Part shown: positions 56,264-64,000 of the stretch, piece by piece
Numbering within the stretch: position 1 is the first letter of the stretch
How the letters are laid out: each line of letters starts with the position of its first letter
Assembly (NCBI GenBank): GCA_900320845.1
Contig: ONTS01000006.1
Location: 18,742-82,741 of the forward strand
DNA: 64,000 nucleotides
Reading direction: 5' to 3'
Source: an uncultured Prevotellaceae bacterium
GTDB lineage: Bacteria; Bacteroidota; Bacteroidia; Bacteroidales; Bacteroidaceae
Made by a program: the position numbers and the translations under genes
Notes under the pieces: model-generated
Database searches by the model: none
The model's input: the letters and a program-made list of their open reading frames with translations, nothing else
Told to the model about the DNA's origin: nothing

Positions 56264-58570
56264 ATGAAGAAAATTTTTACAACTTTAGCCTTGATTGTAT
56301 TTGCCCTTGTGGCCTTTGCAACCGATGGCATCTTTTCAGACGAAGGAGGTGGTGTCATTACCAAACAGAAAGTAAAGAAGACTGCTTTCTCTCACGTTGT
56401 TGAATCTTGGCATGTGCCTTATCGTTTAACGCCTGGCACGCTGCCGCACACCGTCCGCAAGGTGCACAATGCAGCTGCCAATGGACTCACCGCTAACTTC
56501 AGTGTACAGGACGGCAGCTCACAGCAATCAGTATGGGCAGAAAACTTCGATGCCACAAACTCACTCAGTGCGTGGACCATCGACCAAGGTGAAGGCAACC
56601 AGATAACCTTCGAACTGAAAAATGCATCGACAAGTTTCTCTACTATCGACGAGCACAATGTGACCTCCCTGCATATAGAAGGTGGCTACAGCATGCCGCG
56701 CCGCACGAAGGGATATGCAACCAGTGGACAGATAACAATACCTGCCAATAGCCAACTCCACGCCTATGTCAGCATGTCATCCAACATGTCGAACTACGCC
56801 AGCCTCGTCATCCAGATATCCGACGACGACTTCGAAACCGCCAGCGACTTATGGACAAGTGCCGACGTCACCACATCGGGCCGTCAATGGGTAGCAGTAG
56901 ATTGCGACTTGTCAGCCTTTGCCGGCAAGACGGTTAAGCTACGCCTCTACTACGGTCCCGGCAAAGGCGACAGTGTCGGCGGCAGCTTGGCAGACTTCTA
57001 TGTCGACGGCATGACCGTCACAGGCGTGAACTCCATCGATCAGATAACCGTTAAGACCGGCGAGCGCATACAGTTTGTCGACCTCTCGATCGGTACACCC
57101 ACAAGTTGGCTTTGGTCGTTTCCCGGTGGCACACCCACTACATCTACAGAACAGAATCCTGAGGTCTACTACGAGCAGCCCGGCACCTACGACGTCACAC
57201 TAAAGGTGAAGGACAGCGAGGGCGAAGATGAAGTAACCAAGACCGCCTTCGTCAACGTAGAGGGGCAGTCACCGATTGCTGGTGTCATATGGCCATCCGA
57301 ATTCCGCGACTACAACACCCGTATGCGCATGGTAGCTCCCCTCGCTCCTGTTACATATAAAGACAATTCACAACTCTATCCCACAAGTTACATGTGGACC
57401 ATGATGTCCGAATACGAAGTGTCAGGCTCTACCATCATCCCCAAAATCTATTATGACAAGGACGTAGAGTACATACATGAGAAGCTCAACAAGTACTATG
57501 TCACCCACATAGTACAGAATGAGACTGGCTACGACTTCGTTGACGACAGCGTACAGGTGCAGTTTGCCGGACTGGTTACCAACTTCCAGAAGGGCGACAC
57601 CTACCACACCAACTTTGTGGATGGCGAAATCACCCTGCCCGGTGCCAACACCATGGGCATCACAGCGTGGGCTGAAAAGATATCTAAGCCCTCGCAGCCT
57701 GTGCTGATGACCTCTATGTTCATCAACTTCACCAAGGCATCTGCCTCAGAGCTTACCGAACAGATCACTCCTGTGACCTTCTCTCTCTACACCAGCGAGA
57801 ACGGACTGCCCGGTTCACGCATCGACATTCTCGACACATGGACCATATCCGAACTGAACTACGCCATGAACAATGCCGGCGGAGCAGTGGAGATGGAGCT
57901 GTCGAAGAATTATGTCATCGACGATGAGGTTTTTGTCGTCATCGATGGCATCCCCGCCAAAAACGACAACTTCGAATGTGCATTCGCCATGGCACCCCTT
58001 CGCGACAACGGCAACACAGCATACATGCTGAAGAATGACGAATGGCGCCCCTTCACGGGCTACTTCCAGGCAGCTCCCGGCGGACAGACATCACTGGCTG
58101 TTTACCCCTACTTCTCCTATTCCGTACTGTTCAAAGCCGACGTGGAAGCTGAGACCAACGTCGTGACACGCGATGACACCCCCACAGAGGTAGGAAAAGA
58201 GGCTGGCACCGTAGCGATTCCCGTCTTCGCCTATCTCGGAGTGGCACAGTATGTAGAATCTTCTGCCTCATGGTGCCGCTTCACGGGCAGCCCGCAAGGA
58301 GAGTATACCGTGGAAAATGTGACTGTGGAATATGACACATTGCCCGAAGGCATCGACGAACGTGAGGCACTGCTCACCGTCACCGACGGTGTACAGCCGC
58401 TGCAACTGCGCGTGGTGCAGAAGCGTTCAGCAGCCACCGGCATTGAAGGCGTTACGCTGAAGGATACGAAGAAGCATGCAACGGCCTACGACATACTCGG
58501 CAGACGAATCAATTCAACAAGTACACAGAAGGGTATCTACATCATCGACGGCAAGAAAGTCGTGAGATAA
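56264..58570 (+). CDS. Large secreted PKD-domain protein with T9SS-type tail, 3
   Basis: A 768-residue secreted protein. Signal peptide (to about residue 20, VAFATDG), an anchor-J/jelly-roll-like domain (about 85-255, WAENFDATNSLSAWTI), a PKD domain (about 260-335; WLWSFPGGTPTTSTEQNP, TYDVTLKVKD), a beta-rich central region, and a BACON-like domain near 655-735. The tail is AYDILGRRINSTSTQKGIYI, then IDGKKVVR. It lacks a separate promoter box and may be co-transcribed with the preceding gene through the inverted repeat. Confidence 0.8.
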   Translation: MKKIFTTLALIVFALVAFATDGIFSDEGGGVITKQKVKKTAFSHVVESWHVPYRLTPGTLPHTVRKVHNAAANGLTANFSVQDGSSQQSVWAENFDATNSLSAWTIDQGEGNQITFELKNASTSFSTIDEHNVTSLHIEGGYSMPRRTKGYATSGQITIPANSQLHAYVSMSSNMSNYASLVIQISDDDFETASDLWTSADVTTSGRQWVAVDCDLSAFAGKTVKLRLYYGPGKGDSVGGSLADFYVDGMTVTGVNSIDQITVKTGERIQFVDLSIGTPTSWLWSFPGGTPTTSTEQNPEVYYEQPGTYDVTLKVKDSEGEDEVTKTAFVNVEGQSPIAGVIWPSEFRDYNTRMRMVAPLAPVTYKDNSQLYPTSYMWTMMSEYEVSGSTIIPKIYYDKDVEYIHEKLNKYYVTHIVQNETGYDFVDDSVQVQFAGLVTNFQKGDTYHTNFVDGEITLPGANTMGITAWAEKISKPSQPVLMTSMFINFTKASASELTEQITPVTFSLYTSENGLPGSRIDILDTWTISELNYAMNNAGGAVEMELSKNYVIDDEVFVVIDGIPAKNDNFECAFAMAPLRDNGNTAYMLKNDEWRPFTGYFQAAPGGQTSLAVYPYFSYSVLFKADVEAETNVVTRDDTPTEVGKEAGTVAIPVFAYLGVAQYVESSASWCRFTGSPQGEYTVENVTVEYDTLPEGIDEREALLTVTDGVQPLQLRVVQKRSAATGIEGVTLKDTKKHATAYDILGRRINSTSTQKGIYIIDGKKVVR

Positions 58571-58601
58571 CACCCCTCAAACATATCGGTCACTACAGCA
58601 C

Positions 58602-58636
58602 CAACGGAGCGAGGCTTAAGGCGTCTTGCTCCGTTG
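58602..58636. terminator. Hairpin between convergent genes
   Basis: CAACGGAGCGAGGC pairs with GTCTTGCTCCGTTG (two wobbles) across a short loop. T tails are weak on both sides, so it may end both transcripts only partially. Confidence 0.6.
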
Positions 58637-58663
58637 TTGCTGTATTAATGCCATGTGAGTGAG

Positions 58664-60397
58664 CTACATACCCATAATAAATGTATCCCAACTTGACGAA
58701 GTGACCTTGTCAAGACAAAACTTGTTACTGAGGCGGCTACGGATTGATGCTATGGTATTGGGTTGTTTACACATTAACGTAGCAATGTGGGAAGGGCGCA
58801 TTTCTATCTTAAGCAACATACACACGCGTTTCTCCGTCGCACTGAGTTTCTTCACATGCTCCAACCTGGGAATAAAGTTGTCGAAAGTCTGGTTGAGTGT
58901 AGTTTCCAACTGTACCCATTGCTCATCTGTTGGAATGTCGCCCATAGATAAAAGTCTATAGAAGTCCTTATACGAATCGGTATCACGGATAGATTGCGTC
59001 TGAATGTTGAGTATGCTAATCTGGCTTTGTGTAATGGTGTTCTCGTTTTTCAGTCGCAGCTCCTGCTGATTAATGCTTTCCGTCAACAGCTCATTTTTTG
59101 TTGCAGTATGCTTTAGTTGTTCTTCGAGATCTGCAATCTTGTCTTTATTCTCCGTCAGTATCTTTTCATATGACTCTCTATTGTGCTCAAACAACTTCTG
59201 CATGTGTACGTAGCGCAGCTGCATTACCAAGTGTTTGCGTCGGCGGTTGATGGTCCATATTGCAAAAGAGGCGGACACGATTAGCAGCAATGAGATTATC
59301 GTCAGTGCTGTTATCTTCCACGTATTGCTCTTTATTCGCAAGGCGGTATTCTCTTGTTCTTGTCGTTGATGGTCATTCCATTCTTTTGCATGAGCTATGG
59401 CCTCGGTATTTCTTATCATATCTGCGGTGTCTTCCAACTGAAAATGCCGGTGCAGGTGCTCCAAGGCGTTTGTCTGGTCGCCTTTTGTCAGGGCTACCTC
59501 TGTCAGCACCTTATGCGCTGTGTTTCTATGGTGGACTAATGGCAAGTCCAGCAGTTCTTTGGCATAACGCTCGGCGGAATCCAGTTGGTGCATCGCTTGA
59601 TAGACTGTGGCAATCAAAGAGTACACCTGCCCTTTGTTCACTAAATCCAGATGCTGGCTAGGACGGCGTATGTAGTAAAGTGCGGAATCGTATTTTTGTA
59701 GGTTGCGGAAATTGTAAGCGATGTTTTTCTCCACCTCTACCATTAAGTGCAAGGATTCAGCCTGCTGCGCCATGGCATGTGCCCGTCGCAACAAACGCAG
59801 ACTCTCTTCCTCGTTATCATCCCATGTGTATATCACTGCCTCATCGTTTAGGTCGCTCACCATGGAAAAGGTGTCACGGGCTATGCTGTCTATCAAGTAT
59901 GCCTTATGCAGGTAGAAACGTGCTTCATCGAATAGTTGACGGTGAGCATAGATGTCAGCTATCTGCGAACAGAGTACTGTGTATAGATGGTCGTCTTCAC
60001 CATCAGCCAACAAGTCTTCTGCCTTCAGAAAATAGTTGAGGGCGGAAAAGGCATCCTGATTCTCTATATACGTGCGTCCGGCATAGTAGTAAGCCATGGG
60101 AAGGCGTGTCCTGTTATCATTATTCTCATAATACTTAACTATGCGCTGTATGCCCTCTATATCTTTTAGGGGCATGTATGCCTTATCCGTAGCCTTAATA
60201 AACAGAAGCCGGCAATACATCTTGTCATCAGGCGACATGTGCTGCATACTGTCCTGCAAATGACTCAGGAACTCGACGGCATCATGAGGATTGTCTGCTA
60301 TCAGTTTTTCTGCCTGACGTAATGATGACGATACGTCATCATGGTGACAACCCAATACGATACCCATGAAGAAAAGTAACCAAATACACCTTTTCAT
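58664..60397 (-). CDS. Membrane TPR protein with cytoplasmic HTH domain (one-component regulator)
   Basis: A 577-residue protein. The N-terminus has a signal and possible lipobox (GIVLGCHHDD), residues 25-340 form TPR-like helical repeats (for example SALNYFLKAEDLLADGEDDH), and a transmembrane helix lies at about 360-382 (ITALTIISLLLIVSASF). A coiled coil (about 390-465) and a C-terminal LuxR-like HTH (about 512-555; LSATEKRVCMLLKIEMRPSH) follow. The TPRs would be periplasmic and the HTH cytoplasmic, as in Bacteroidota regulators of this layout. It is divergent from a small secreted-protein gene, and TGCGAA repeats fill the gap. Confidence 0.8.
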   Translation of the reverse strand: MKRCIWLLFFMGIVLGCHHDDVSSSLRQAEKLIADNPHDAVEFLSHLQDSMQHMSPDDKMYCRLLFIKATDKAYMPLKDIEGIQRIVKYYENNDNRTRLPMAYYYAGRTYIENQDAFSALNYFLKAEDLLADGEDDHLYTVLCSQIADIYAHRQLFDEARFYLHKAYLIDSIARDTFSMVSDLNDEAVIYTWDDNEEESLRLLRRAHAMAQQAESLHLMVEVEKNIAYNFRNLQKYDSALYYIRRPSQHLDLVNKGQVYSLIATVYQAMHQLDSAERYAKELLDLPLVHHRNTAHKVLTEVALTKGDQTNALEHLHRHFQLEDTADMIRNTEAIAHAKEWNDHQRQEQENTALRIKSNTWKITALTIISLLLIVSASFAIWTINRRRKHLVMQLRYVHMQKLFEHNRESYEKILTENKDKIADLEEQLKHTATKNELLTESINQQELRLKNENTITQSQISILNIQTQSIRDTDSYKDFYRLLSMGDIPTDEQWVQLETTLNQTFDNFIPRLEHVKKLSATEKRVCMLLKIEMRPSHIATLMCKQPNTIASIRSRLSNKFCLDKVTSSSWDTFIMGM

Positions 60398-60402
60398 ATA
60401 AG

Positions 60403-60410
60403 CAAAGGTA
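60403..60410 (-). promoter_or_regulatory. -7 box very close to the TPR-HTH start codon
   Basis: Minus strand TACCTTTG ends 6 nt before the ATG at 60397, so the transcript may begin at or next to the start codon (near-leaderless), or the real start is the in-frame Met near residue 11. No good -33 box. Confidence 0.45.
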
Positions 60411-60438
60411 ATATGAAAGGATGAAACAAGTATTGATC

Positions 60439-60568
60439 TTGCGAAGTTTTTAACAGTTTTTATGTGTTTTGTTCGCAGGATTTATGAAGCATGGCCCTAT
60501 TAACATGCCAAAATTGCATTATAAGTGATTGAATATATGCGAACTACAATTTGCGAACTTTTTGCGAA
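60439..60568. promoter_or_regulatory. Five TGCGAA hexamers, probable operator sites
   Basis: TGCGAA at 60440-60445, 60538-60543, 60552-60557 and 60563-60568, and its reverse complement TTCGCA at 60472-60477. Two are part of a longer shared element, TTGCGAA(C/G)TTTTT (60439-60451 and 60551-60563). The last three are 14 and 11 nt apart and lie just upstream of the -33 box of the small secreted-protein gene. About 0.1 copy is expected by chance in this interval. Confidence 0.6.
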
Positions 60569-60576
60569 TAAAAATC

Positions 60577-60609
60577 TTTGGACAACAATGCACTTTATCA
60601 CCACCTTTG
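60577..60609 (+). promoter_or_regulatory. Promoter of the small secreted protein gene
   Basis: TTTG (60577-60580), 21 nt, then CACCTTTG (60602-60609), one mismatch from TAnnTTTG. It lies next to the TGCGAA cluster. Confidence 0.6.
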
Positions 60610-60631
60610 TATAAATCAATTTAATAACACC

Positions 60632-61000
60632 ATGAAAAGAATACTCATACTCCTTGCTTCCATCACATTTGGCACGGCAGTCTACTCTCAAACAACTGAT
60701 GGCGATGGAGTGCCTGTTGAACTTACTATTATTCAAGACGGGCATAATACTACCATCAAACGAGTGCCTTTACAAATGCCCTGCGTTTATCTCAATCACC
60801 ATAGCCTAAGCATCTACTATGTGCAAGAGAATCCACTGTTCACGGCACTACAAATCTATAATGACCGAGGAGAAGTTATCTATGTTACCACAAACTTAAC
60901 ATCCAGTGTCTGGACAATACCACTGACAGAAGAATTATGGCAAGAAATGTACTACATACATCTTGTTATAGATAACAGAGTGTTTTTCGGAATGGTATAA
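60632..61000 (+). CDS. Small secreted protein, DUF3244-like
   Basis: A 122-residue protein with a signal peptide (ITFGTAVYSQTTDG, cut near residue 19) and a compact beta fold; LQIYNDRGEVIYVTT and the closing YIHLVIDNRVFFGMV recall DUF3244 proteins of Bacteroidales, and also the reconstructed frameshifted gene at 38083-38401. The ATG at 60632 is chosen over an upstream in-frame codon that lies in the promoter. It is divergent from the TPR-HTH gene and preceded by a likely operator, so it may be its target. Function unknown. Confidence 0.7.
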   Translation: MKRILILLASITFGTAVYSQTTDGDGVPVELTIIQDGHNTTIKRVPLQMPCVYLNHHSLSIYYVQENPLFTALQIYNDRGEVIYVTTNLTSSVWTIPLTEELWQEMYYIHLVIDNRVFFGMV

Positions 61001-61144
61001 CGCCAACCGACACCAAGCCGAGTGCAATGGAGCTTGCTGCGATTGCTGAGGCGAGAAAACGAAGAATGAAAAACAACATTAGTATTCAGTGAACTTTACA
61101 CATAGTACTAAACCTATCTTATTAACAATTTAATTTCAAACATC

Positions 61145-62131
61145 ATGAAACAAAACAAATTAAGTAATCTGTTGATGATGGGATTCTTAGTAATCTCAGT
61201 AGTATTCACCTCTTGCACAAATGAAGAGGAAGCTATCAATCACAAAAAAAGAAACAATGAAACGGCATTGGCGCAGTTACGCCTAAACATCACTAATTTA
61301 AACAAAAAATGGCAACCATCCTCTTCTCGTAATTCTATGTATCTTCGTAAGAAATCATTGAAGGGATTCTTTTCAAGATTGATAAATGTTGTAGTATCTG
61401 ATGTTGGTGGTGCCATAAAAGGAGCTATTAATGGAGAAAATATTTTAAAGTCTGCAGGAAAAGCATCTGCCAAAGCTGGTGTAAAAGCTATTGTTGATAC
61501 TGCAAATGAGTTATTAAATTCGGATGACGTACAACCAGCACCATTTAGAATTAGAAAAAAATCTGATGAATCTATCAGTATCCTTGATTTCATTAATTCA
61601 TCTGAAAACGTGTTAGTCGACATTGTTCCAGAGCAAAGCGATAACGATATGGATACTGCTTTAGATAGTATAGGGTATTATCATAATAAAGTGCTGTTAG
61701 AATTATTTACCGAAAACGATAATATCCGTTATTGGAAAAATCTTTCTACTGAAGAATTGTCAGACATTATTGATGAAGCATTGGTTGATGTTAATCTATT
61801 TGATGATATCATAATTGGCAAGTCATCTGATCAACTTTCAGACATGCTTGCGTTTTGTGATAATTTAAGCGATATAATCGATGACTATTCTAATAGTACT
61901 GATTTCTGTGACGCATTAAGTCTTCAATATCCCGATATTGCTGATGCCCTTTCTGTTATTTCTATATACATGGAGGGGTTACAAGTGAACTTAGGTACAG
62001 ATAACGTTGCTTTATATACAGAAAATGTATTATCTTTGGTCGCAGAATCATATGTAAATACGGAAATGAAATACATTCTCAGGTCTGGAATTGTTGTAGC
62101 AATGGCAAGTGCTAAACTATGGATTGCTTAA
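61145..62131 (+). CDS. AT-rich lipoprotein with a glycine/alanine-rich helical segment
   Basis: A 328-residue lipoprotein (lipobox FTSCTNEEE, Cys near 24). I do not recognise a family. A Gly/Ala-rich hydrophobic-amphipathic stretch (about 83-110: DVGGAIKGAINGENILKSAG and further) resembles membrane-active or glycine-zipper helices; the remainder is acidic (many Asp/Glu, IIDEA, DIIDDY) and probably helical. Composition is far more AT-rich than adjoining genes, pointing to acquired DNA. It sits between the DUF3244-like gene and another secreted protein. Confidence 0.6.
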   Translation: MKQNKLSNLLMMGFLVISVVFTSCTNEEEAINHKKRNNETALAQLRLNITNLNKKWQPSSSRNSMYLRKKSLKGFFSRLINVVVSDVGGAIKGAINGENILKSAGKASAKAGVKAIVDTANELLNSDDVQPAPFRIRKKSDESISILDFINSSENVLVDIVPEQSDNDMDTALDSIGYYHNKVLLELFTENDNIRYWKNLSTEELSDIIDEALVDVNLFDDIIIGKSSDQLSDMLAFCDNLSDIIDDYSNSTDFCDALSLQYPDIADALSVISIYMEGLQVNLGTDNVALYTENVLSLVAESYVNTEMKYILRSGIVVAMASAKLWIA

Positions 62132-62201
62132 AATGCTTAGATTCGTAATAGATGAAAGATAAGGCTATCAAGCCCGAGAATCGATCTCAATAAATGTAAT
62201 T

Positions 62202-63089
62202 ATGATAAAGAAACTATTCATCATCGCCACCTTGCTATGTAGCATGGTACAGGTCAATGCACAGGTACACGCTGTGCATGATGACAACAACACACCTGCC
62301 ATAGGTGCCATCGTATCGGACGGTCAGGGACGACTCGTCGGCGTGACGGACAAGGACGGAAGATATCACGGCGGCAACAACAGCACGGCACACTATGGAG
62401 TACAACATTTCCTCGCTGCAGAGGATGCACAACCAGGACAGGATGCTGTCCAGCTGCCGTTAACTAAACTTACCCCGACATGCATCAACAGCCGTGGCAG
62501 CGACAGTCAATGGCTCAGGATGAAGGCAACATTCCGCATTCTGCAATACATTGACGGGACGCACTCCATCACCAAGCAGGGCGAGATATGCTATTTCGTA
62601 CCGCTCAACAAGAGCACGAAAGCCAAAAAGTACGTCACCGCTCAGACTGTCGACAGGCTGCCGGAAACCATCTTGGCATACGATGACATTACGCTGCTGC
62701 CCGACATTGCCTCAAACCGCGTCTTCCAAGGAGATACCGCTTCGGCAACGTTAACGGACAAAGGGCAATCCATAGGCAGCAGGATATGGCAGGAGGCTAC
62801 GCACACGCTCTACACCATCATCGACGATGACGCCAAGGTTGTGAAGGCCAACCTCATGGGACTGAAAACCGCCAACGGAGCTTTTATCTCTGCTTATCAT
62901 TACGGCACTGACAGCAGACTGCTGCAGGCGCTGCACCACTACACCAAGATGTATACCACAATGAAGAAGGTGCAGAAGAAGACCGAGCTCGTCAGCGACG
63001 TGTACATCACTGAATACGAATATCTCTCCGCCAAGGAAGCCAGCAGACAGCAGAAGATGTACAGACAGAATGCAAAGAATGCGTGGTAA
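62202..63089 (+). CDS. Secreted protein with short carboxypeptidase-regulatory-like start, unknown function
   Basis: A 295-residue protein with a signal peptide (MVQVNAQVHA, cut near residue 20) followed by NTPAIGAIVSDGQGRLVGVT and KDGRY, which resembles the carboxypeptidase-regulatory repeat that begins SusC proteins, though cut short. The rest (for example ATFRILQYIDGTHSITKQGE and FISAYHYGTDSRLLQALHHY) is not a family I know. Composition is balanced, unlike its AT-rich neighbours on both sides. Confidence 0.6.
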   Translation: MIKKLFIIATLLCSMVQVNAQVHAVHDDNNTPAIGAIVSDGQGRLVGVTDKDGRYHGGNNSTAHYGVQHFLAAEDAQPGQDAVQLPLTKLTPTCINSRGSDSQWLRMKATFRILQYIDGTHSITKQGEICYFVPLNKSTKAKKYVTAQTVDRLPETILAYDDITLLPDIASNRVFQGDTASATLTDKGQSIGSRIWQEATHTLYTIIDDDAKVVKANLMGLKTANGAFISAYHYGTDSRLLQALHHYTKMYTTMKKVQKKTELVSDVYITEYEYLSAKEASRQQKMYRQNAKNAW

Positions 63090-63145
63090 TGCTTCAGCAA
63101 TAATTATAGCAACCTTCGCAGACCAACAACAACATAAGTCATAAT

Positions 63146-63442
63146 ATGCTATTACATTTTGTGTCTCATAAGCACAAAACTCTTTACACTAGAAAGCATC
63201 CAACAGGTTATCAGTTTGATAATTTCCTCATTAATAGTATTGGCGGAGGATCTTATGTAATACCTAACTACGGTAAAAAAGACTATTATGTAAATCTATA
63301 TGGATGGAATACCGCTAATTTCAATGCAAATTGGCAAGAAATGACAATAGTAAATTTCAAATCCAATCGCTGTTGGGTGGATAGTAACTCTGGAACAAAG
63401 ACTATAACAAAAAGACGTGTTCCATATCGTGTTTCAAAATAA
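63146..63442 (+). CDS. Small AT-rich orphan protein
   Basis: A 98-residue predicted protein, rich in Tyr, Asn and Lys, without a signal peptide or known motif. GGGSYVIPNYGKKDYYVNLY and WQEMTIVNFKSNRCWVD are the most distinctive parts. There is no Shine-Dalgarno or clear own promoter. It ends 11 nt before a TACCTTTG box serving the next gene. It could be a real small protein or the remnant of a longer one; a beta-rich secreted-fragment origin is possible. Confidence 0.4.
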   Translation: MLLHFVSHKHKTLYTRKHPTGYQFDNFLINSIGGGSYVIPNYGKKDYYVNLYGWNTANFNANWQEMTIVNFKSNRCWVDSNSGTKTITKRRVPYRVSK

Positions 63443-63461
63443 AAAATATTTATTACCTTTG
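63432..63461 (+). promoter_or_regulatory. Promoter of the last barrel protein gene
   Basis: TTTC (63432-63435), 18 nt, then TACCTTTG (63454-63461), 74 nt before the ATG at 63536. The -33 box overlaps the end of the small orphan gene. Confidence 0.6.
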
Positions 63462-63535
63462 AACATAGTTGCTTTAAGCTTCTTGCAGGCAACATGTAAC
63501 ACACATATTATTCACCTATAAACATTACAATCATC

Positions 63536-64000
63536 ATGAAAAGAATCACAATCATTGCCCTGCTCGCCGTTACAGTAACCCTCAGCGCGTCAGCCCAGGA
63601 ACTGCGCTACGGCGCTACAGCAGGAGCCAACATTACAATCCCTTCTGAACACTTTGATAGCAGGGCAGGATTCCACATCGGTGCAAAAATGGAAATGGGT
63701 TTTCCTTCCATCGCTGAGGGCCTTTTTCTCGACGCAACGCTATCCATGACCCAGAAACCCATGAAGGGTTCATGGGGCATCAGCAGCTACGGCGAGATTG
63801 ACCCCGTCTATATTGAGGCGGAACAGACGCTGACCCCCACCTATCTGCAGCTCGCCCTGCAGCCGGCATACAGGTTCGGCATCGGCAACGGCTTCGGACT
63901 CTTTGTCAAGGGTGGCCCTTATGTGGCAACGGGTATCTTCGGCAACTCCAAAGTGAAATGGAATGCCTCTGACGGTACGCACGGAAGCGACAAGGAAGGA
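63536..64000 (+). CDS. Outer-membrane beta-barrel protein, N-terminal part (runs off the right edge)
   Basis: 155 codons are visible from the ATG to the window end without a stop. Signal peptide (MKRITIIALLAVTVTLSASA, cleaved before QELRYG), then strand-turn sequence of the OMP_b-brl_2 type: YGATAGANITIPSEHFDSRA, GFHIGAKMEMGFPS, YLQLALQPAYRFGIG, LFVKGGPYVATGIFG. Similar in style to the barrel at 12005-12688 but a separate gene. Ligand unknown. Confidence 0.75.
   Translation, partial: MKRITIIALLAVTVTLSASAQELRYGATAGANITIPSEHFDSRAGFHIGAKMEMGFPSIAEGLFLDATLSMTQKPMKGSWGISSYGEIDPVYIEAEQTLTPTYLQLALQPAYRFGIGNGFGLFVKGGPYVATGIFGNSKVKWNASDGTHGSDKEG

Noticed and set aside
1-64000. Integrated phage, transposon or conjugative element
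   Set aside because: No integrase, transposase, terminase, relaxase or attachment-site duplication was seen; AT-rich genes are isolated.

Overview
This window reads as a chromosome segment from a Bacteroidota member, most probably Bacteroidales and close to Prevotellaceae. The evidence is a SusC/SusD pair, RagB-type and FTxC-type lipoproteins, secreted proteins ending in a YDLxGRK...KGVYIxxGKKVxR tail, DUF6089/DUF6242 proteins beside uppS and bamA, Bacteroides-type promoters (TTTG, about 20 nt, TAnnTTTG) and almost no Shine-Dalgarno sequences. Most genes are of moderate, roughly balanced G+C by eye. A few short genes (37.4-38.2 kb, 61.1-62.1 kb, 63.1-63.4 kb) are clearly AT-rich and look like accessory DNA. 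I see no tRNA, rRNA, CRISPR array, transposase or integrase.

Layout. 1-4.3 kb: the 5' part of recG and a DJ-1/PfpI gene on the minus strand, then divergent nadK and an overlapping ABC exporter. 4.3-11.8 kb: a nutrient-uptake operon (SusC, SusD, an HExxH zinc lipoprotein and a DUF4302 lipoprotein) with a near-consensus promoter and a strong terminator. 12-14.6 kb: an outer-membrane barrel protein, glutathione peroxidase and thioredoxin reductase. 15-20.5 kb (minus): mutS, a LolD-type ATPase and a CPA2 antiporter in one run. 20.6-28.5 kb: ruvB and coaD (plus), a THUMP-like methyltransferase and a lipocalin-like lipoprotein (minus), then ychF-dapB-lepB-wbqC (plus). 28.5-32.2 kb: a Wzx-like flippase and an S46 dipeptidyl-peptidase.

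32.2-36.3 kb is the most interesting block. tatA and tatC are followed by a membrane Fe-S protein that looks like a fusion of NapH-like and NapG-like halves with a twin-arginine motif inside it. Next comes an aldo/keto reductase with a Tat signal, a lipobox and two C-terminal [4Fe-4S] motifs. Together they look like an exporter plus an electron chain feeding a periplasmic reductase. This is inference from domain order.

36.4-48.7 kb: upp, a small AT-rich lipoprotein, a frameshifted secreted-protein gene, pckA, a DUF6242 lipoprotein, and an envelope-biogenesis run DUF6089-uppS-bamA-skp-skp-skp-murI. 48.8-58.6 kb: three consecutive large secreted proteins with the same C-terminal tail, probable type IX secretion cargo. 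58.7-64 kb: a membrane TPR-HTH regulator divergent from a small secreted protein, with five TGCGAA hexamers in the shared intergenic region, then AT-rich lipoprotein and orphan genes, and the start of another barrel protein cut by the window edge.
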